Part shown: positions 27,353-39,000 of the stretch, piece by piece
How positions within the stretch are numbered: the stretch's first letter is position 1
How the letters are laid out: each line of letters starts with the position of its first letter
Assembly (NCBI GenBank): GCA_903945175.1
Contig: CAJAUM010000098.1
Span: 50,421 to 114,420 of the forward strand
DNA length: 64,000 nucleotides
Reading direction: 5' to 3'
Source of the DNA: an uncultured Bacteroidales bacterium
GTDB lineage: Bacteria; Bacteroidota; Bacteroidia; Bacteroidales; FEN-979
The notes under the pieces: model-generated
Database searches by the model: none
Seen by the model: only the letters and a program-made list of their open reading frames with translations
What the model was told of the DNA's origin: nothing
Program-made: the position numbers and the translations under genes

Positions 27353-28090
27353 ATGAAGTATCTGGTAATTGATTTCGGCAATACCAATAAAAAGCTGGCA
27401 ATTTTTGACGGGAAAAAGCTGCTGTCCATGGCACAGTTTCCATCGGTAAGCGTGGCATTGTTACGCGAATTTACCGCGATCCACCGGGAAATTGATTATG
27501 GGATCCTTTCATCGGTAGCTCCGTACCCCGACGCAATTCGTCAGTTCTTATCCAAAAATTACCGGTTGTATGAATTGGATGAACACACCCCCCTGCCAAT
27601 CATAAACCGTTACCGGACAAAAACAACCTTGGGAAAGGATCGGCTTGCTGCCGCTGTTGCCGGGGCAAGCCGGTTCCCCGGAAAAAACGTCCTGGTTATC
27701 AATGCAGGGACCTGCATTACTTACGATTTTGTAAATGACCGGAATGAGTACCTTGGTGGCGCCATTTCTCCGGGATTGGTGATGCGGTTCAATGCACTCC
27801 ATACTTTTACCGGCAAATTACCGTTAGTTTCATTCCGAAATGCCATGATCCTGACGGGAAAAAACACTGAAGATTCTATCCTTGCAGGCGTTCTTACCGG
27901 TGCAATGGCTGAAATTGAGGGGATTGCAGACAGATACCGGCAGAAATATCAGGATCTTCAGCTCCTTCTCAGTGGCGGAGATTATAAATATTTTGATAAA
28001 CGGCTAAAAATTAGCATCTTTGCACTCCCAAATATCGTCATACACGGGTTACAACAAATTCTTGAATTTAATGTCAATAAAGCCAAATAG
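27353..28090 (+). CDS. coaX: Type III pantothenate kinase
   Basis: Phosphorylates pantothenate, the first step of CoA synthesis. 245 residues from ATG 27353 (an upstream TTG at 27314 adds 13 residues not seen in the family). The acetate-kinase/ASKHA fold shows the phosphate-1 loop DFGNTNKK at the N-terminus, the catalytic Asp in GKDRLAA, and NAGTCITYDF with GGAISPGL. It is followed by a barrel-protein gene that overlaps it by 20 bases, then lptC. Confidence 0.95.
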   Translation: MKYLVIDFGNTNKKLAIFDGKKLLSMAQFPSVSVALLREFTAIHREIDYGILSSVAPYPDAIRQFLSKNYRLYELDEHTPLPIINRYRTKTTLGKDRLAAAVAGASRFPGKNVLVINAGTCITYDFVNDRNEYLGGAISPGLVMRFNALHTFTGKLPLVSFRNAMILTGKNTEDSILAGVLTGAMAEIEGIADRYRQKYQDLQLLLSGGDYKYFDKRLKISIFALPNIVIHGLQQILEFNVNKAK

Positions 28091-29375
28091 CGTGCGCCTC
28101 CCGATCATCTTATGCTTCCTGCTCCTTAACCTTACCCTTTTTTCGCAGATCCGGATCATCTCTCCCTATTCCCGGTTTGGCGTTGGCGACCTGTCGGAAA
28201 ACAACAATGCTTGGAATATGTCGGTTGGACAACTGGGCATCGGCATAAGCAGTCCATACCACATCAACTATGCAAACCCGGCATCGTACAGTGCATTTGA
28301 TTCTCTTTCGTTTGTATTTGAAGGTGGATTCAACGGGGAATTTGTGAATTTACAGTCAATCAGCATATTCGACAACAGCAATCAATCAGTAAGCCGGAAT
28401 TATGCCTCTCTGGGCTACCTCCTCTTCGGCATGCCCGTTAACAAGTGGTGGAAAACAAGCCTAGGCCTGGTACCTTACAGTGATGTGGGTTACAGTGTGG
28501 CAAACTATGAAGAATACCCCAATACAGGAACCGTCGTTCGTCTCTATCAAGGTTCGGGCGGAATTAACCGGTTATTCTGGGGAAATGCCGTCCGTCCGTT
28601 TAAGGGGTTTTCTGTCGGTCTCAATATATCCTACCTGTTCGGAAGTATGAACCGACAGGCCATGGTGCTGTTTCCTGATTCTGCTGCCGCCATGAATTAC
28701 AAGGAGGACTATTACGTTACGATGAACGACCTTTCCTTCAATTTTGGCGCACAGTATCGGACAAGAATTAAAAATGACCTGTTTCTCACATTGGGAGCCG
28801 TTTTTAATCCATCGCTAAGCATGTCAGCCAAAACCAATGTCCTGGCTCAAACCTTTCTCATCAGCATTGATGGGATTGAAATGCCCCACGACACGCTGGC
28901 CAAAGCTGAAGCCGTAAAGGGCCGCATCGTCATTCCCATGTTGATTGGAGGAGGCTTTTCATTTGAAAAAACGGACAAATGGTTGATCGGACTGGATTAT
29001 AAATGGCAGAACTGGGAGAAGTTCACGGCATTTGACATGAGTGACTCGCTGGTAAACAGCTGGCAGGTGAACTTCGGAGGTGAGATCATTCCGAAGGTGG
29101 ACAACTATACCAATTATTTTGCCCGGGTTCGTTACCGACTGGGATTCACCTATGGAAAAACCTACCTCCATCTGCGCGGACAGGACATCAATGAATATGC
29201 CATAACCTTTGGGTTCGGATTTCCGCTGCGAGGGATGAAAACCATGTTGAACATTGGCGGCCAATACGGAGTGAGAGGCACAACGGAGCAAAATCTGATC
29301 CGCGAAAGTTACTTCAAGATTGTCATCGGATTTTCCATCTATGAACGATGGTTCATGAAACGCAAGTATTACTAG
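28071..29375 (+). CDS. Outer membrane beta-barrel protein (FadL/PorV-like)
   Basis: 434 residues from ATG 28071; this start gives a clean signal peptide ending LTLFSQ. The mature protein is a series of alternating strands with early residues SPYSRFGVGD and YANPASYSAFDS, a pattern common to Bacteroidota barrel proteins annotated as outer membrane protein transport (OmpP1/FadL-like) proteins. It begins inside coaX (20 bases overlap) and overlaps lptC by 28 bases, so the three are coupled. The NxAS-type N-terminus recalls T9SS barrel proteins such as PorV; function unproven. Confidence 0.75.
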   Translation: MSIKPNSVRLPIILCFLLLNLTLFSQIRIISPYSRFGVGDLSENNNAWNMSVGQLGIGISSPYHINYANPASYSAFDSLSFVFEGGFNGEFVNLQSISIFDNSNQSVSRNYASLGYLLFGMPVNKWWKTSLGLVPYSDVGYSVANYEEYPNTGTVVRLYQGSGGINRLFWGNAVRPFKGFSVGLNISYLFGSMNRQAMVLFPDSAAAMNYKEDYYVTMNDLSFNFGAQYRTRIKNDLFLTLGAVFNPSLSMSAKTNVLAQTFLISIDGIEMPHDTLAKAEAVKGRIVIPMLIGGGFSFEKTDKWLIGLDYKWQNWEKFTAFDMSDSLVNSWQVNFGGEIIPKVDNYTNYFARVRYRLGFTYGKTYLHLRGQDINEYAITFGFGFPLRGMKTMLNIGGQYGVRGTTEQNLIRESYFKIVIGFSIYERWFMKRKYY

Positions 29376-29941
29376 CCTTGAAACCGAGTCGTTCTCCTAG
29401 AATCACCGGCATTTTGTTTATTTCACTGCTTTTCCTGTTTTCGTGCAGCAAGGCTCCAAAGGCCAATGAAGACATTGTGGTAAAAGAAAACGCCCCGGTC
29501 ATGTCGGCCCAAAACATCGATGTGTTGTTCAGCGACTTCGGTAAAATCCAGGCACGACTAACCAGTCCCCTTATGAATCAATACAGTGGCGACGCCCCCT
29601 ACGTTGAATTTCCAAACGGATTTAAAGTCTTTATGTTTGATTCTGTCATGGAGGTCTCTTCAACCATCATAGGAAATCGCGGCATCCGGAAGATCAATGC
29701 CCGGATCATGGAGGCATGGGGGAATGTCGTTGTCCGGAATGAAAAGAAAAACGAGCAACTGAATACCGAACATTTGATCTGGGACGAGAACAGACACATA
29801 ATCTGGTCGGATTTAAAGGTTAAAATTACCCGGCCCGACAACACCCTGAACGGGACTTCAATGGAATCAAATGAATCGTTCACCCGCTATTCAATTCAGA
29901 ATTTCACCGGCCAGATGAATGTCAAGGAGGATTCTTTATAA
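29348..29941 (+). CDS. lptC: LPS export periplasmic protein LptC
   Basis: 197 residues with a lipoprotein signal ending LLFLFSC (Cys 33), unlike the membrane-anchored E. coli LptC but usual in this phylum. The mature part is the LptC/OstA-like beta-jellyroll (e.g. NIDVLFSDFGKIQARLTSP). LptC passes LPS from the inner-membrane LptFGB complex to LptA. Start ATG 29348 lies within the 3' end of the barrel gene. Followed by the ppiD-like gene, which has its own promoter. Confidence 0.85.
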   Translation: MVHETQVLLALKPSRSPRITGILFISLLFLFSCSKAPKANEDIVVKENAPVMSAQNIDVLFSDFGKIQARLTSPLMNQYSGDAPYVEFPNGFKVFMFDSVMEVSSTIIGNRGIRKINARIMEAWGNVVVRNEKKNEQLNTEHLIWDENRHIIWSDLKVKITRPDNTLNGTSMESNESFTRYSIQNFTGQMNVKEDSL

Positions 29942-29992
29942 ATAGCGCGGTGGCGAAATATTCAGCATTCATGAATTATTGAGGCTTAACGC

Positions 29993-30023
29993 TTTGTTGT
30001 TTGCCGAATTATCTATACTTTTG
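29993..30023 (+). promoter_or_regulatory. Bacteroidota-type promoter for the PpiD-like gene
   Basis: TTTG (29993-29996) and TACTTTTG (30016-30023) with 19 bases between them match the phylum's -33/-7 promoter. The ATG lies 30 bases downstream. Confidence 0.7.
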
Positions 30024-30053
30024 CACCCTATTTTAAATTAAAATCATCAGAGC

Positions 30054-32168
30054 ATGGCGATTATTGGAAATATCAGAAAACACTCAGGATTGGCCGTTAT
30101 TATTATTGGCGTTGCAATTGCAGCCTTTGTGATAGGAGACTTTGGGGGGAAAAGTGTCAAGACCAATGACATTGGCGTTGTGAATGGAGAGAGTATTCCT
30201 TACGCGGAATTCAATAACAAAGTTGAAACCAATCTGGAGGCCCAAAAGGAAAATTCAGGCAACGATAAAATTACAGACCAGGACTCCTACCAGGTTCGTC
30301 AGAGTACATGGACGGCCACAGTTAAAGAGCTTCTGATGGGAGGGGAATACCAAGAACTGGGGTTAACGGTATCTCCCGAAGAGCTGTTCGACCAGGTTCA
30401 GGGCAAACAGCCTCATCGCTTCATTCTGCAGTATTTCAAAGATCCTGCCACAGGTCAATACGACCCTGCACTCGTACTGAATTACCTCAAGAACCTGGAT
30501 AAAATGGAACCAAAAGCACGGGATCAATGGATGCGTTTCGAAAGAGCGATCAAAGATGACCGGCAGGAAACCAAATTCAACAATCTCCTGACCAAGGGAT
30601 TTTATGTTCCGAAAGCATTTCTGAAAAAGGAATTTGCCAACCAATCCAAAGCATTGAAGGTATTTGTCGTTTCCCCTGATTTTTTAGCTGTTTCGGATAG
30701 TTCAATCAAACTCGTGGAGGCAGATTATCAGAAATTCTACGATAAAAACAAGCCCTATTTTTACATGGATGAGGCTTCGCGCGACATTGATTATGTTGTT
30801 TTTGAAGTAAAACCCTCGGAATTTGACCGTAAAAAAACTGCAGAAGATGTTGTTCAGCTGTTCAAGGATTTCCAGTCCAGTTCAGATGCGATGAATTTCT
30901 CCATGGCAAATTCTGATATGAAAGTTGACTCGATGTTTGTTAAAAAGGGCTCGTTCCCTCCCCAGCTTGATTCCGTGTTATTTGCAGCAAAACCCGGAGA
31001 GCTTTTCTCCCCGTTTGAATTCAGCAATGCATGGTACATGGCGAAATTGATAGAGGTGCAGGAGCGCCCGGATTCAATGAACGGTTCCCAGATTTTGATC
31101 GCCTATACAGGTACCGGGAACGAAAATATCAAACGTACGAAGGCAGAAGCAAAAGCAAAAGCAGATAGCCTGCTGGCTGTTCTTAAAAAGAACCCGGAAA
31201 AGTTTGCTGAAGCTGCAAAGCAAACTTCTGATTACCCAACCGTAAAAGATGATGCCGGTGACCTGAAATGGTTCACTGACGGCAATCCGAACTTTGATCC
31301 CTTCTTCAAGGCAGGCATTGAAATGAAACCAAATGATGTAAAGGTGATTGATACCCGCATCGGCTATTCGCTGTTCCTCCTCACCAATAAAACCAAACCC
31401 GTAAAGAAGGTTAAAACTGCCATGCTGGTAAGGTCCATCGAACCCAGTAACCAAACCTTTCAGGACACCTACATGAAGGCAAGCGCTTTCGCCGGACAGA
31501 ACAAGACTCCGGAAACCTTTGAAAAGACTGCTACTGAAAAAGGCCTTCAAAAGCGGGTCGCCTCCAATGTGCGTGCAATGGATAATATGATAACCGGACT
31601 TCCTACAGGCCGCGAAGTTGTACGCTGGGCCTTTGCAGAGAAGACTAAGGTTGGTGAAATCAGCCCTGTATTTGATGTTAACGGCAAATATGTGATCGCC
31701 CTGCTGAAATCATCCTCAGAAAAGGGACAACAGCCTCTTGAGACGATCAAAACCCGCATCGAACCATCGGTTAAAAATATGAAGAAGATTGAACTCACTT
31801 CCGGGAAAATGAAACAGGCTGCAGCCTCTGTCAAAGACATTGCAGGATTGGCCTCCAATCTGGGTGCAAAACTTGATACGGTTGTTTTGACATTCTCCGG
31901 ATTCAACCGCTCCAATATTGGCCGTGAGGGCGAAATCGTGGGTCAGGTTTTCAATACCAAAAAAGGTGAACTCCTTGGACCGCTAACCGGAAACTATGGC
32001 GCCTACTTCTGTATTATCAATGAAGTCACAGAGGCCCCTGCAAAGGAAGATTTCACGAGTGAATACATGCAGCAGTTGCAGAATTTCAACCAGCGTGTAA
32101 CCAACGGCATGTATCAGGCCCTTGAAAAAACAGCCAAGATCACTGATAATCGCCTGCTGTTTTACTAG
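30054..32168 (+). CDS. Membrane-anchored PpiD-like peptidyl-prolyl isomerase/chaperone
   Basis: 704 residues. One N-terminal membrane segment (about 12-31, SGLAVIIIGVAIAAFVIGDF) orients the rest to the periplasm. A SurA_N-like helical chaperone domain follows (about 40-235). A parvulin rotamase-like domain spans about 340-450 (SQILIAYTGTG..., then a rotamase tail with GDLKWFTDGN). The C-terminal part (450-700) repeats parvulin-like features. It assists folding of exported outer-membrane proteins. Monocistronic: own promoter upstream, strong terminator downstream. Confidence 0.9.
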   Translation: MAIIGNIRKHSGLAVIIIGVAIAAFVIGDFGGKSVKTNDIGVVNGESIPYAEFNNKVETNLEAQKENSGNDKITDQDSYQVRQSTWTATVKELLMGGEYQELGLTVSPEELFDQVQGKQPHRFILQYFKDPATGQYDPALVLNYLKNLDKMEPKARDQWMRFERAIKDDRQETKFNNLLTKGFYVPKAFLKKEFANQSKALKVFVVSPDFLAVSDSSIKLVEADYQKFYDKNKPYFYMDEASRDIDYVVFEVKPSEFDRKKTAEDVVQLFKDFQSSSDAMNFSMANSDMKVDSMFVKKGSFPPQLDSVLFAAKPGELFSPFEFSNAWYMAKLIEVQERPDSMNGSQILIAYTGTGNENIKRTKAEAKAKADSLLAVLKKNPEKFAEAAKQTSDYPTVKDDAGDLKWFTDGNPNFDPFFKAGIEMKPNDVKVIDTRIGYSLFLLTNKTKPVKKVKTAMLVRSIEPSNQTFQDTYMKASAFAGQNKTPETFEKTATEKGLQKRVASNVRAMDNMITGLPTGREVVRWAFAEKTKVGEISPVFDVNGKYVIALLKSSSEKGQQPLETIKTRIEPSVKNMKKIELTSGKMKQAAASVKDIAGLASNLGAKLDTVVLTFSGFNRSNIGREGEIVGQVFNTKKGELLGPLTGNYGAYFCIINEVTEAPAKEDFTSEYMQQLQNFNQRVTNGMYQALEKTAKITDNRLLFY

Positions 32169-32184
32169 CATTGACCCATGGTCA

Positions 32185-32225
32185 AATAAAACGGCTGCCC
32201 TGTTTGACAAGGCAGCCGTTTTATT
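32185..32225. terminator. Bidirectional intrinsic terminator
   Basis: AATAAAACGGCTGCC (32185-32199) is perfectly complementary to GGCAGCCGTTTTATT (32211-32225), an 11-base loop between. It lies between the convergent PpiD-like and atpC genes and has T-rich flanks on both strands. Confidence 0.9.
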
Positions 32226-32243
32226 TTAATCAGGTTTTTGTAT

Positions 32244-32486
32244 CTACTCGGCCAACACCAGTATCTTATTATTAAGGACCTCGATGACCCCGCCTTTGAT
32301 ATCGAAAAACAGCTCCTCCTTTTTCCCTTTGTTAAGGATCTTTATCTTCCCTTTTCCAAGTACCGAAATAAGGGGAGCATGATTGTTCAGCACCTCAAAT
32401 GACCCGTCGATACCGGGCAATTGGACAAGCTGTACATCATCGCCAGTAAAAACGACGGAGTCGGGTGTTATGATTTCAACTTTCAC
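32244..32486 (-). CDS. atpC: ATP synthase epsilon subunit (short form)
   Basis: 80 residues that correspond to the N-terminal beta-sandwich of the F1 epsilon subunit (GDDVQLVQLPGIDGSFEVL...HAPLIS). The C-terminal two-helix inhibitory domain of longer epsilon subunits (about 135 residues in E. coli) is absent, as is common in Bacteroidota. It lies 44 bases after atpD. No other ATP synthase gene is in the window, so beta and epsilon are encoded apart from the other subunits. Confidence 0.93.
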   Translation of the reverse strand: MKVEIITPDSVVFTGDDVQLVQLPGIDGSFEVLNNHAPLISVLGKGKIKILNKGKKEELFFDIKGGVIEVLNNKILVLAE

Positions 32487-32530
32487 TATTCAGTTTTCAA
32501 AATTCAATAATCGAACTTGCTGTTCAGGTA

Positions 32531-34048
<1,518 letters not shown>

Positions 34049-34089
34049 TTATAATTTATGCAAAGATAAAATATCTGATTGATTAAATG

Positions 34090-34120
34090 TTTGATGTGGA
34101 AAATTTTTCCCGTAGATTTG
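34090..34120 (+). promoter_or_regulatory. Bacteroidota-type promoter for the M23/LysM gene
   Basis: TTTG (34090-34093) and TAGATTTG (34113-34120) with 19 bases between them, 34 bases before the ATG. It is divergent from the atpD promoter. Confidence 0.6.
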
Positions 34121-34154
34121 TCGTTATCTATACGAAGAAACCTAACAAAAGATC

Positions 34155-35018
34155 ATGAAGTTATTTAAATTCTGTTTATTACTCCTTTTTACACTCCCTC
34201 TTATTTCCTTTGCACAACGAAACACCGATGCCATCATTGATACGGTTGAAACACCATCTGGTCCGGCCATTCTATATAAAAACTTCACCTGGGAATACCT
34301 TCAGGATGAGCCGGTACTGATGACCCAGGATGAAGACTCTACCGGTCTGTTTTCAAACCAGTGGATAAACAACCAGATTTTCGCCTACCGCATCAGACCT
34401 GATTCAATCAGCGATACATTGGTTGTACTCACCACAGCCGATCGTAAATTCACGCTTCCGGTTTATGGGAAGCTTTTCAGGGGCTTTACCTATTCGCATA
34501 AAGGACTGGACATCAAGATAAATAAAGGGGACACCATCCTTGCTGCCTTTGACGGGGTGGTTCGTTATGCAAAATATAACCGGGGCGGCTTCGGGAACCT
34601 GGTGATCATACGACACTATAACGGACTGGAAACCTACTATGGACATCTTTCGAAGTTCAACGTAAAGATCAACCAGATTGTAAAATCAGGGGAGCCTGTC
34701 GCATTGGGTGGTTCAAGTGGCAGAAGCCGCGGACCCCATCTTCATTTTGAAGTTCGGTACAAGGATATTCCCCTGGATCCGCTCCGGATGATTGATTATG
34801 ACAACAAGAAGCTGATTTCCAACAATTTTCCGGTGACAAAAAAGGTCTTTTATCCCAATGATTTTGTTGAGAATGCACTTGTTGTCAAGATAAAATCAGG
34901 GGATACCGTTGGCAAACTGGCAAAGAAGTACCACACTTCGATCAAGGAAATATGTGCCATGAACAAGATCAAGCCAACGACCACCTTACGGGTTGGAAGG
35001 CAGATCAGGGTGAGATGA
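34155..35018 (+). CDS. Periplasmic M23 peptidase with C-terminal LysM
   Basis: 287 residues: signal peptide (1-20), then an M23 zinc peptidase domain (about 105-210) with H115 and D119 in HKGLDIK, H164 (GHLSKF) and H195-L-H197 in GPHLHFEV, all intact. A LysM peptidoglycan-binding repeat follows (about 238-287, HTSIKEICAMNKI). Likely a peptidoglycan endopeptidase or divisome/elongasome cofactor. The 3' end overlaps lspA by 33 bases on the opposite strand. Confidence 0.9.
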   Translation: MKLFKFCLLLLFTLPLISFAQRNTDAIIDTVETPSGPAILYKNFTWEYLQDEPVLMTQDEDSTGLFSNQWINNQIFAYRIRPDSISDTLVVLTTADRKFTLPVYGKLFRGFTYSHKGLDIKINKGDTILAAFDGVVRYAKYNRGGFGNLVIIRHYNGLETYYGHLSKFNVKINQIVKSGEPVALGGSSGRSRGPHLHFEVRYKDIPLDPLRMIDYDNKKLISNNFPVTKKVFYPNDFVENALVVKIKSGDTVGKLAKKYHTSIKEICAMNKIKPTTTLRVGRQIRVR

Positions 35019-35633
35019 AACGAAGGTGAACACCTTTTTCTGGAAAATAATCAGGATGGCAACCCCCGTTGTAATGGCCGAATCGGCAATGTTAAAAACA
35101 GGTCTGAAAAAGGTAAAATCTTCACCACCAAAAAATGGCATCCAGGAGGGATATCGGGTTTCAATGATCGGGAAGTAAAGCATATCGACCACCTTGCCAT
35201 GTAAAAAAGTGCCGTAGCCCCCCTCCTTGGGAAACAATGTGGCAACCTGCAAGTAATTACTCTCATTGAAGATCAGTCCGTAGAAGGCACTGTCGAGGAT
35301 ATTTCCAAGCGCTCCGGCCAAAATCAGAGAGATGCAGATGATGAGCAGCATGTTTGCCCCCTTTTTGGTAACGCGGTAAAGCCACCATCCAATAATGATC
35401 ACGGCAACCACCCTGAAGAGACTCAGCAATAATTTTCCATAGTTTCCTCCCAGCTTCATCCCGAAAGCCATCCCTTCATTTTCTGTAAAATGGAGATAAA
35501 ACCAATGTCCGAAAATGGCATGGCTCTCCCCCATGTAAAAGGTGGTTTTGATCCATACCTTTAAAAGCTGATCCAAAAAGAGCACGATGAAAATAATGAA
35601 AGCAGCTTTTTTCAAACGAGGATTTATTACCAT
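34986..35633 (-). CDS. lspA: Lipoprotein signal peptidase
   Basis: Cuts signal peptides from prolipoproteins after lipid attachment, supporting the many lipoproteins in this window. 215 residues with four membrane segments. The two catalytic aspartates lie in the motifs GALGNILDSAFYG and FNIADSAIT. It is longer than the E. coli enzyme (164), with an insert of about 30 residues after the first Asp motif; this is usual in the phylum. It is the last gene of ileS-dksA-lspA. Confidence 0.93.
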   Translation of the reverse strand: MVINPRLKKAAFIIFIVLFLDQLLKVWIKTTFYMGESHAIFGHWFYLHFTENEGMAFGMKLGGNYGKLLLSLFRVVAVIIIGWWLYRVTKKGANMLLIICISLILAGALGNILDSAFYGLIFNESNYLQVATLFPKEGGYGTFLHGKVVDMLYFPIIETRYPSWMPFFGGEDFTFFRPVFNIADSAITTGVAILIIFQKKVFTFVSSHPDLPSNP

Positions 35634-35638
35634 TGAAA

Positions 35639-36082
35639 TTATTCCAGATCTGGATCATATGGACGAGCAGCCACAGGCGCCGCAACCTGTACACGCTTGG
35701 CTTCGATACTCAGGGTAGCATGAGGCACACTGCGTAAACGGTCCTTCGGGATCAGTTTGCCGGTAACCCTGCATATCCCGTAAGTTTTATTTTCGATCCG
35801 GATCAATGCATTCTCCAATGATTTGATGAATTTTTCCTGACGGGCAGCAAACTTGCTATTCTCCTCTTTCGAAAAAACCTGGTAGCCCTCCTCCAGAACT
35901 TTGAAGGTGGGTGAAGTGTCGTTCGTATCGTGCTCATTACCTGTGGTATATGATTCCGTCAACAGCTTCAGGTCATTGTGTGCCTTTTCCAGTTTTTTCA
36001 GAATAATCTGTTTAAACTCCTCAAGCTCCTCATCTGAATACCGGTTTTTTTCCATCTGTACTGCTCCTGTTGCTTTTTTCAT
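35639..36082 (-). CDS. DksA/TraR-family protein lacking the zinc-finger cysteines
   Basis: 147 residues: an N-terminal coiled-coil hairpin (about 15-105), then the C-terminal DksA signature YGICRVTGKLIPKDRLRSVP. Only one of the four zinc-binding cysteines (C in GIC) remains; the C-x2-C pairs are lost, so the finger must be held without metal or be rearranged. DksA proteins bind RNA polymerase's secondary channel and work with ppGpp. A shorter start (MEKNRYSDEE, 36055) is also plausible. It lies 16 bases after ileS and 5 bases before lspA. Confidence 0.85.
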   Translation of the reverse strand: MKKATGAVQMEKNRYSDEELEEFKQIILKKLEKAHNDLKLLTESYTTGNEHDTNDTSPTFKVLEEGYQVFSKEENSKFAARQEKFIKSLENALIRIENKTYGICRVTGKLIPKDRLRSVPHATLSIEAKRVQVAAPVAARPYDPDLE

Positions 36083-36098
36083 GATCCAACTGTTTTAT

Positions 36099-39000
36099 TT
36101 ATTCCACTCTGTTGATTACCAGGTATGTAGAAACTGCATCATTCAATTCGATAAGCGTTTTTGAAGTCTCCTCAAGGGCAGACACAACTTCAAACGACTG
36201 AGCCAGAGTTTCGGTGCAAATATATGAAATATTCTGATTCACAGCATCGTCAATGTCAGGGTGAGACTGGAATTTTATTCGTATTTTGTCGGTGACGTCA
36301 AAGCCCTTATCTTTTCTGAGATTCTGAATTCTGTTGATAACCTCTCTGGCAATGCCCTCCTTCAAGAGTTCCGGAGTCAGCGTAACATCAAGGGCCACAG
36401 TCAAAGCGCCCATGCTTGCAACCTGCCAGCCGGGGATATCTTCTGAGAGAATTTCGACATCATCGATCATCAGCTCCACCGATTGTCCATCGACAAGCAA
36501 GGAGAGTTTTCCATCTTTTTCCAGGGCGGTAATCTCCTCCTGGGAAATCGTTGTCACCGCAACGGCCAGCTGTTTCATCAACTTGCCATACCGGGGACCC
36601 AGTTTTTTAAAGTCAGGTTTGACCTTCTTTGTGAGAATACCGGCAGTGTCGGTGATATATTCGAGTTCTTTGACATTGACTTCTGAAAGAATGAGATTTT
36701 TCACGGCCTCAATCTGGCCCTTCAGGTGATCGCTCATCAGGGGTAACAGGATTTTGTTCAAGGGCTGGCGAACGCGGAGTTTTGTCGATTTACGTATCGA
36801 CAGAATCATGGAGGCAATCTTTTGTGCCAGCTCCATGCGCTCTTCCAGATCCTTATCAATCAAAGAAGGTTCGGCTTGAGGAAAGGGGGTAAGATGTACC
36901 GAATCAACATCAAACCGGCCGGTGACACTGTTCAGGTCGAGGAACAACCGTTCAGCAAAGAAGGGTGCAATGGGTGAAGCAAGCTGTGCCAATACTTCAA
37001 GGCAACGGTAAAGGGTCTGGTAGGCGGAAATTTTATCCTGCGAATAATCCCCTTTCCAGAAACGGCGGCGGCAAAGGCGGACATACCAGTTGCTCAGATG
37101 TTCATCCACAAAATCGGAGATGGCCCGGCCGGCTTTGGTCGGTTCATAATCATTATAACAATCATCTGCAAGTTTGATCAGCGAGTTCAGTTCTGAAAGA
37201 ATCCACCGGTCGATCTCCGGACGTTCATGGATAGGGATTTCGGGTTCGCTGTATGTAAATCCGTCAATATTGGCATACAGGGAGTAGAAGGCGTAGGTGT
37301 TGTAAAGTGTTCCGAAGAATTTCCGCCTGATCTCCTCAATTCCCTCCAGGTCAAATTTAAGGTTATCCCATGGTTGCGAATTGGTGATCAAATACCACCG
37401 GGTAGCATCAGGTCCGTATTTACGGATGGTTTCAAAAGGATCAACCGCATTGCCCAGCCGTTTCGACATTTTATTGCCGTTTTTGTCGAGAACCAGCCCG
37501 TTTGAAACACAGTTCTTATATGAAACACCTCCGAATAGCATCACGGCAATGGCATGCAGGGTAAAGAACCATCCGCGGGTCTGATCTACTCCCTCGGCGA
37601 TGAAATCGGCTGGAAAATAGGATTCAAGTTTCCGGGTTTGCTCGAATGGATAGTGATACTGAGCATAGGGCATGGCGCCTGAATCGAACCATACATCGAT
37701 AAGGTCGGTTTCCCGGTACATCGGCTCTCCATCAGCAGTTACAAGGATGATATCGTCGACAAACGGTCGGTGAAGGTCAAATGTATGATAATTCTCATCT
37801 GTGGTTTCACCGGGGATATAGTTTTCGAGCGGATTGCTCTTCATCAACCCGGCTGTTACCGCTTTCGCGATTTCTGTCTTCAATTGAGCTACGGAACTGA
37901 TGCAGATCTCCTGCTTTTGATCTGCTGATCTCCAAATCGGAAGGGGCGTTCCCCAGAAGCGGGAACGGGAAAGGTTCCAGTCAACGAGGTTCTCAAGCCA
38001 GTTGCCAAAACGGCCGGTTCCCGTTGATTCGGGTTTCCAGTTAATGGTCTTGTTGAGGGCGATCATCTCATCCTTATAGGCCGTTGTGCGGATAAACCAG
38101 GAATCGAGCGGATAGTAAAGAATGGGCTTGTCGGTACGCCAGCAATGCGGATAGGAGTGTTCATACTTCTCCGATTTGAAGGCCTTGTTTTCGTGCTTCA
38201 GCTTGACAATGATGTCGATATCGACAGGCGGACATTTTCCATCCAAACAATCAGCATCATACTCTGGCTTAACATAACGGCCGGCAAACTCGCCCATCTG
38301 ATCTGTAAACCTTCCCTGTTTATCAACCAGGGTCAATGAGCCCAATCCATATTGCCGCCCAACGCGAAAGTCGTCGGCGCCAAAACTGGGGGCAATGTGT
38401 ACAATGCCGGTACCATCTTCGGTGGTAACAAAATCACCCAGCACAACACGAAAAGGATCTCCATCTTCAGGCTGGGCATAGGGCAGGAGCTGTTCAAAAC
38501 GGATGCCTTCAAAATCCCTGCCCTTGAATTCAGCCACCACCTGATAAGGGATTTGTTTATCCCCTTCATGGTAACTTTCCATTTCAAGCTGGCTGTTCTT
38601 CTCAGGAAAATATTGATGGAGCAGTTCCCTGGCCAGGACAACTGTTTGTTCAGTAAATGTATATGGATTAAAGGTTTTCACAACAACATAGGTGATCTCC
38701 TTTCCCATCGCCAAACCGGTATTCGAGGGCAGGGTCCAGGGCGTGGTTGTCCATGCCAGGATGTACAGTTCTCCGAAGAGGTCTGTAAAGAGAAATTCCG
38801 ACTTCTCATCCCTGATCACTTTGAACTGGGCAACCACGGTGTTGTCCTTCACCATTTTATAGGTTCCCGGCTGGTTCAGTTCGTGGGTGCTGAGTCCTGT
38901 TCCGGCAGCGGGTGAATAGGGCTGGATGGTATATCCCTTATAGATCAATCCTTTTTCGTACAATTTCCCCAGGAGGTACCAGACTGTTTCAATGTATTTG

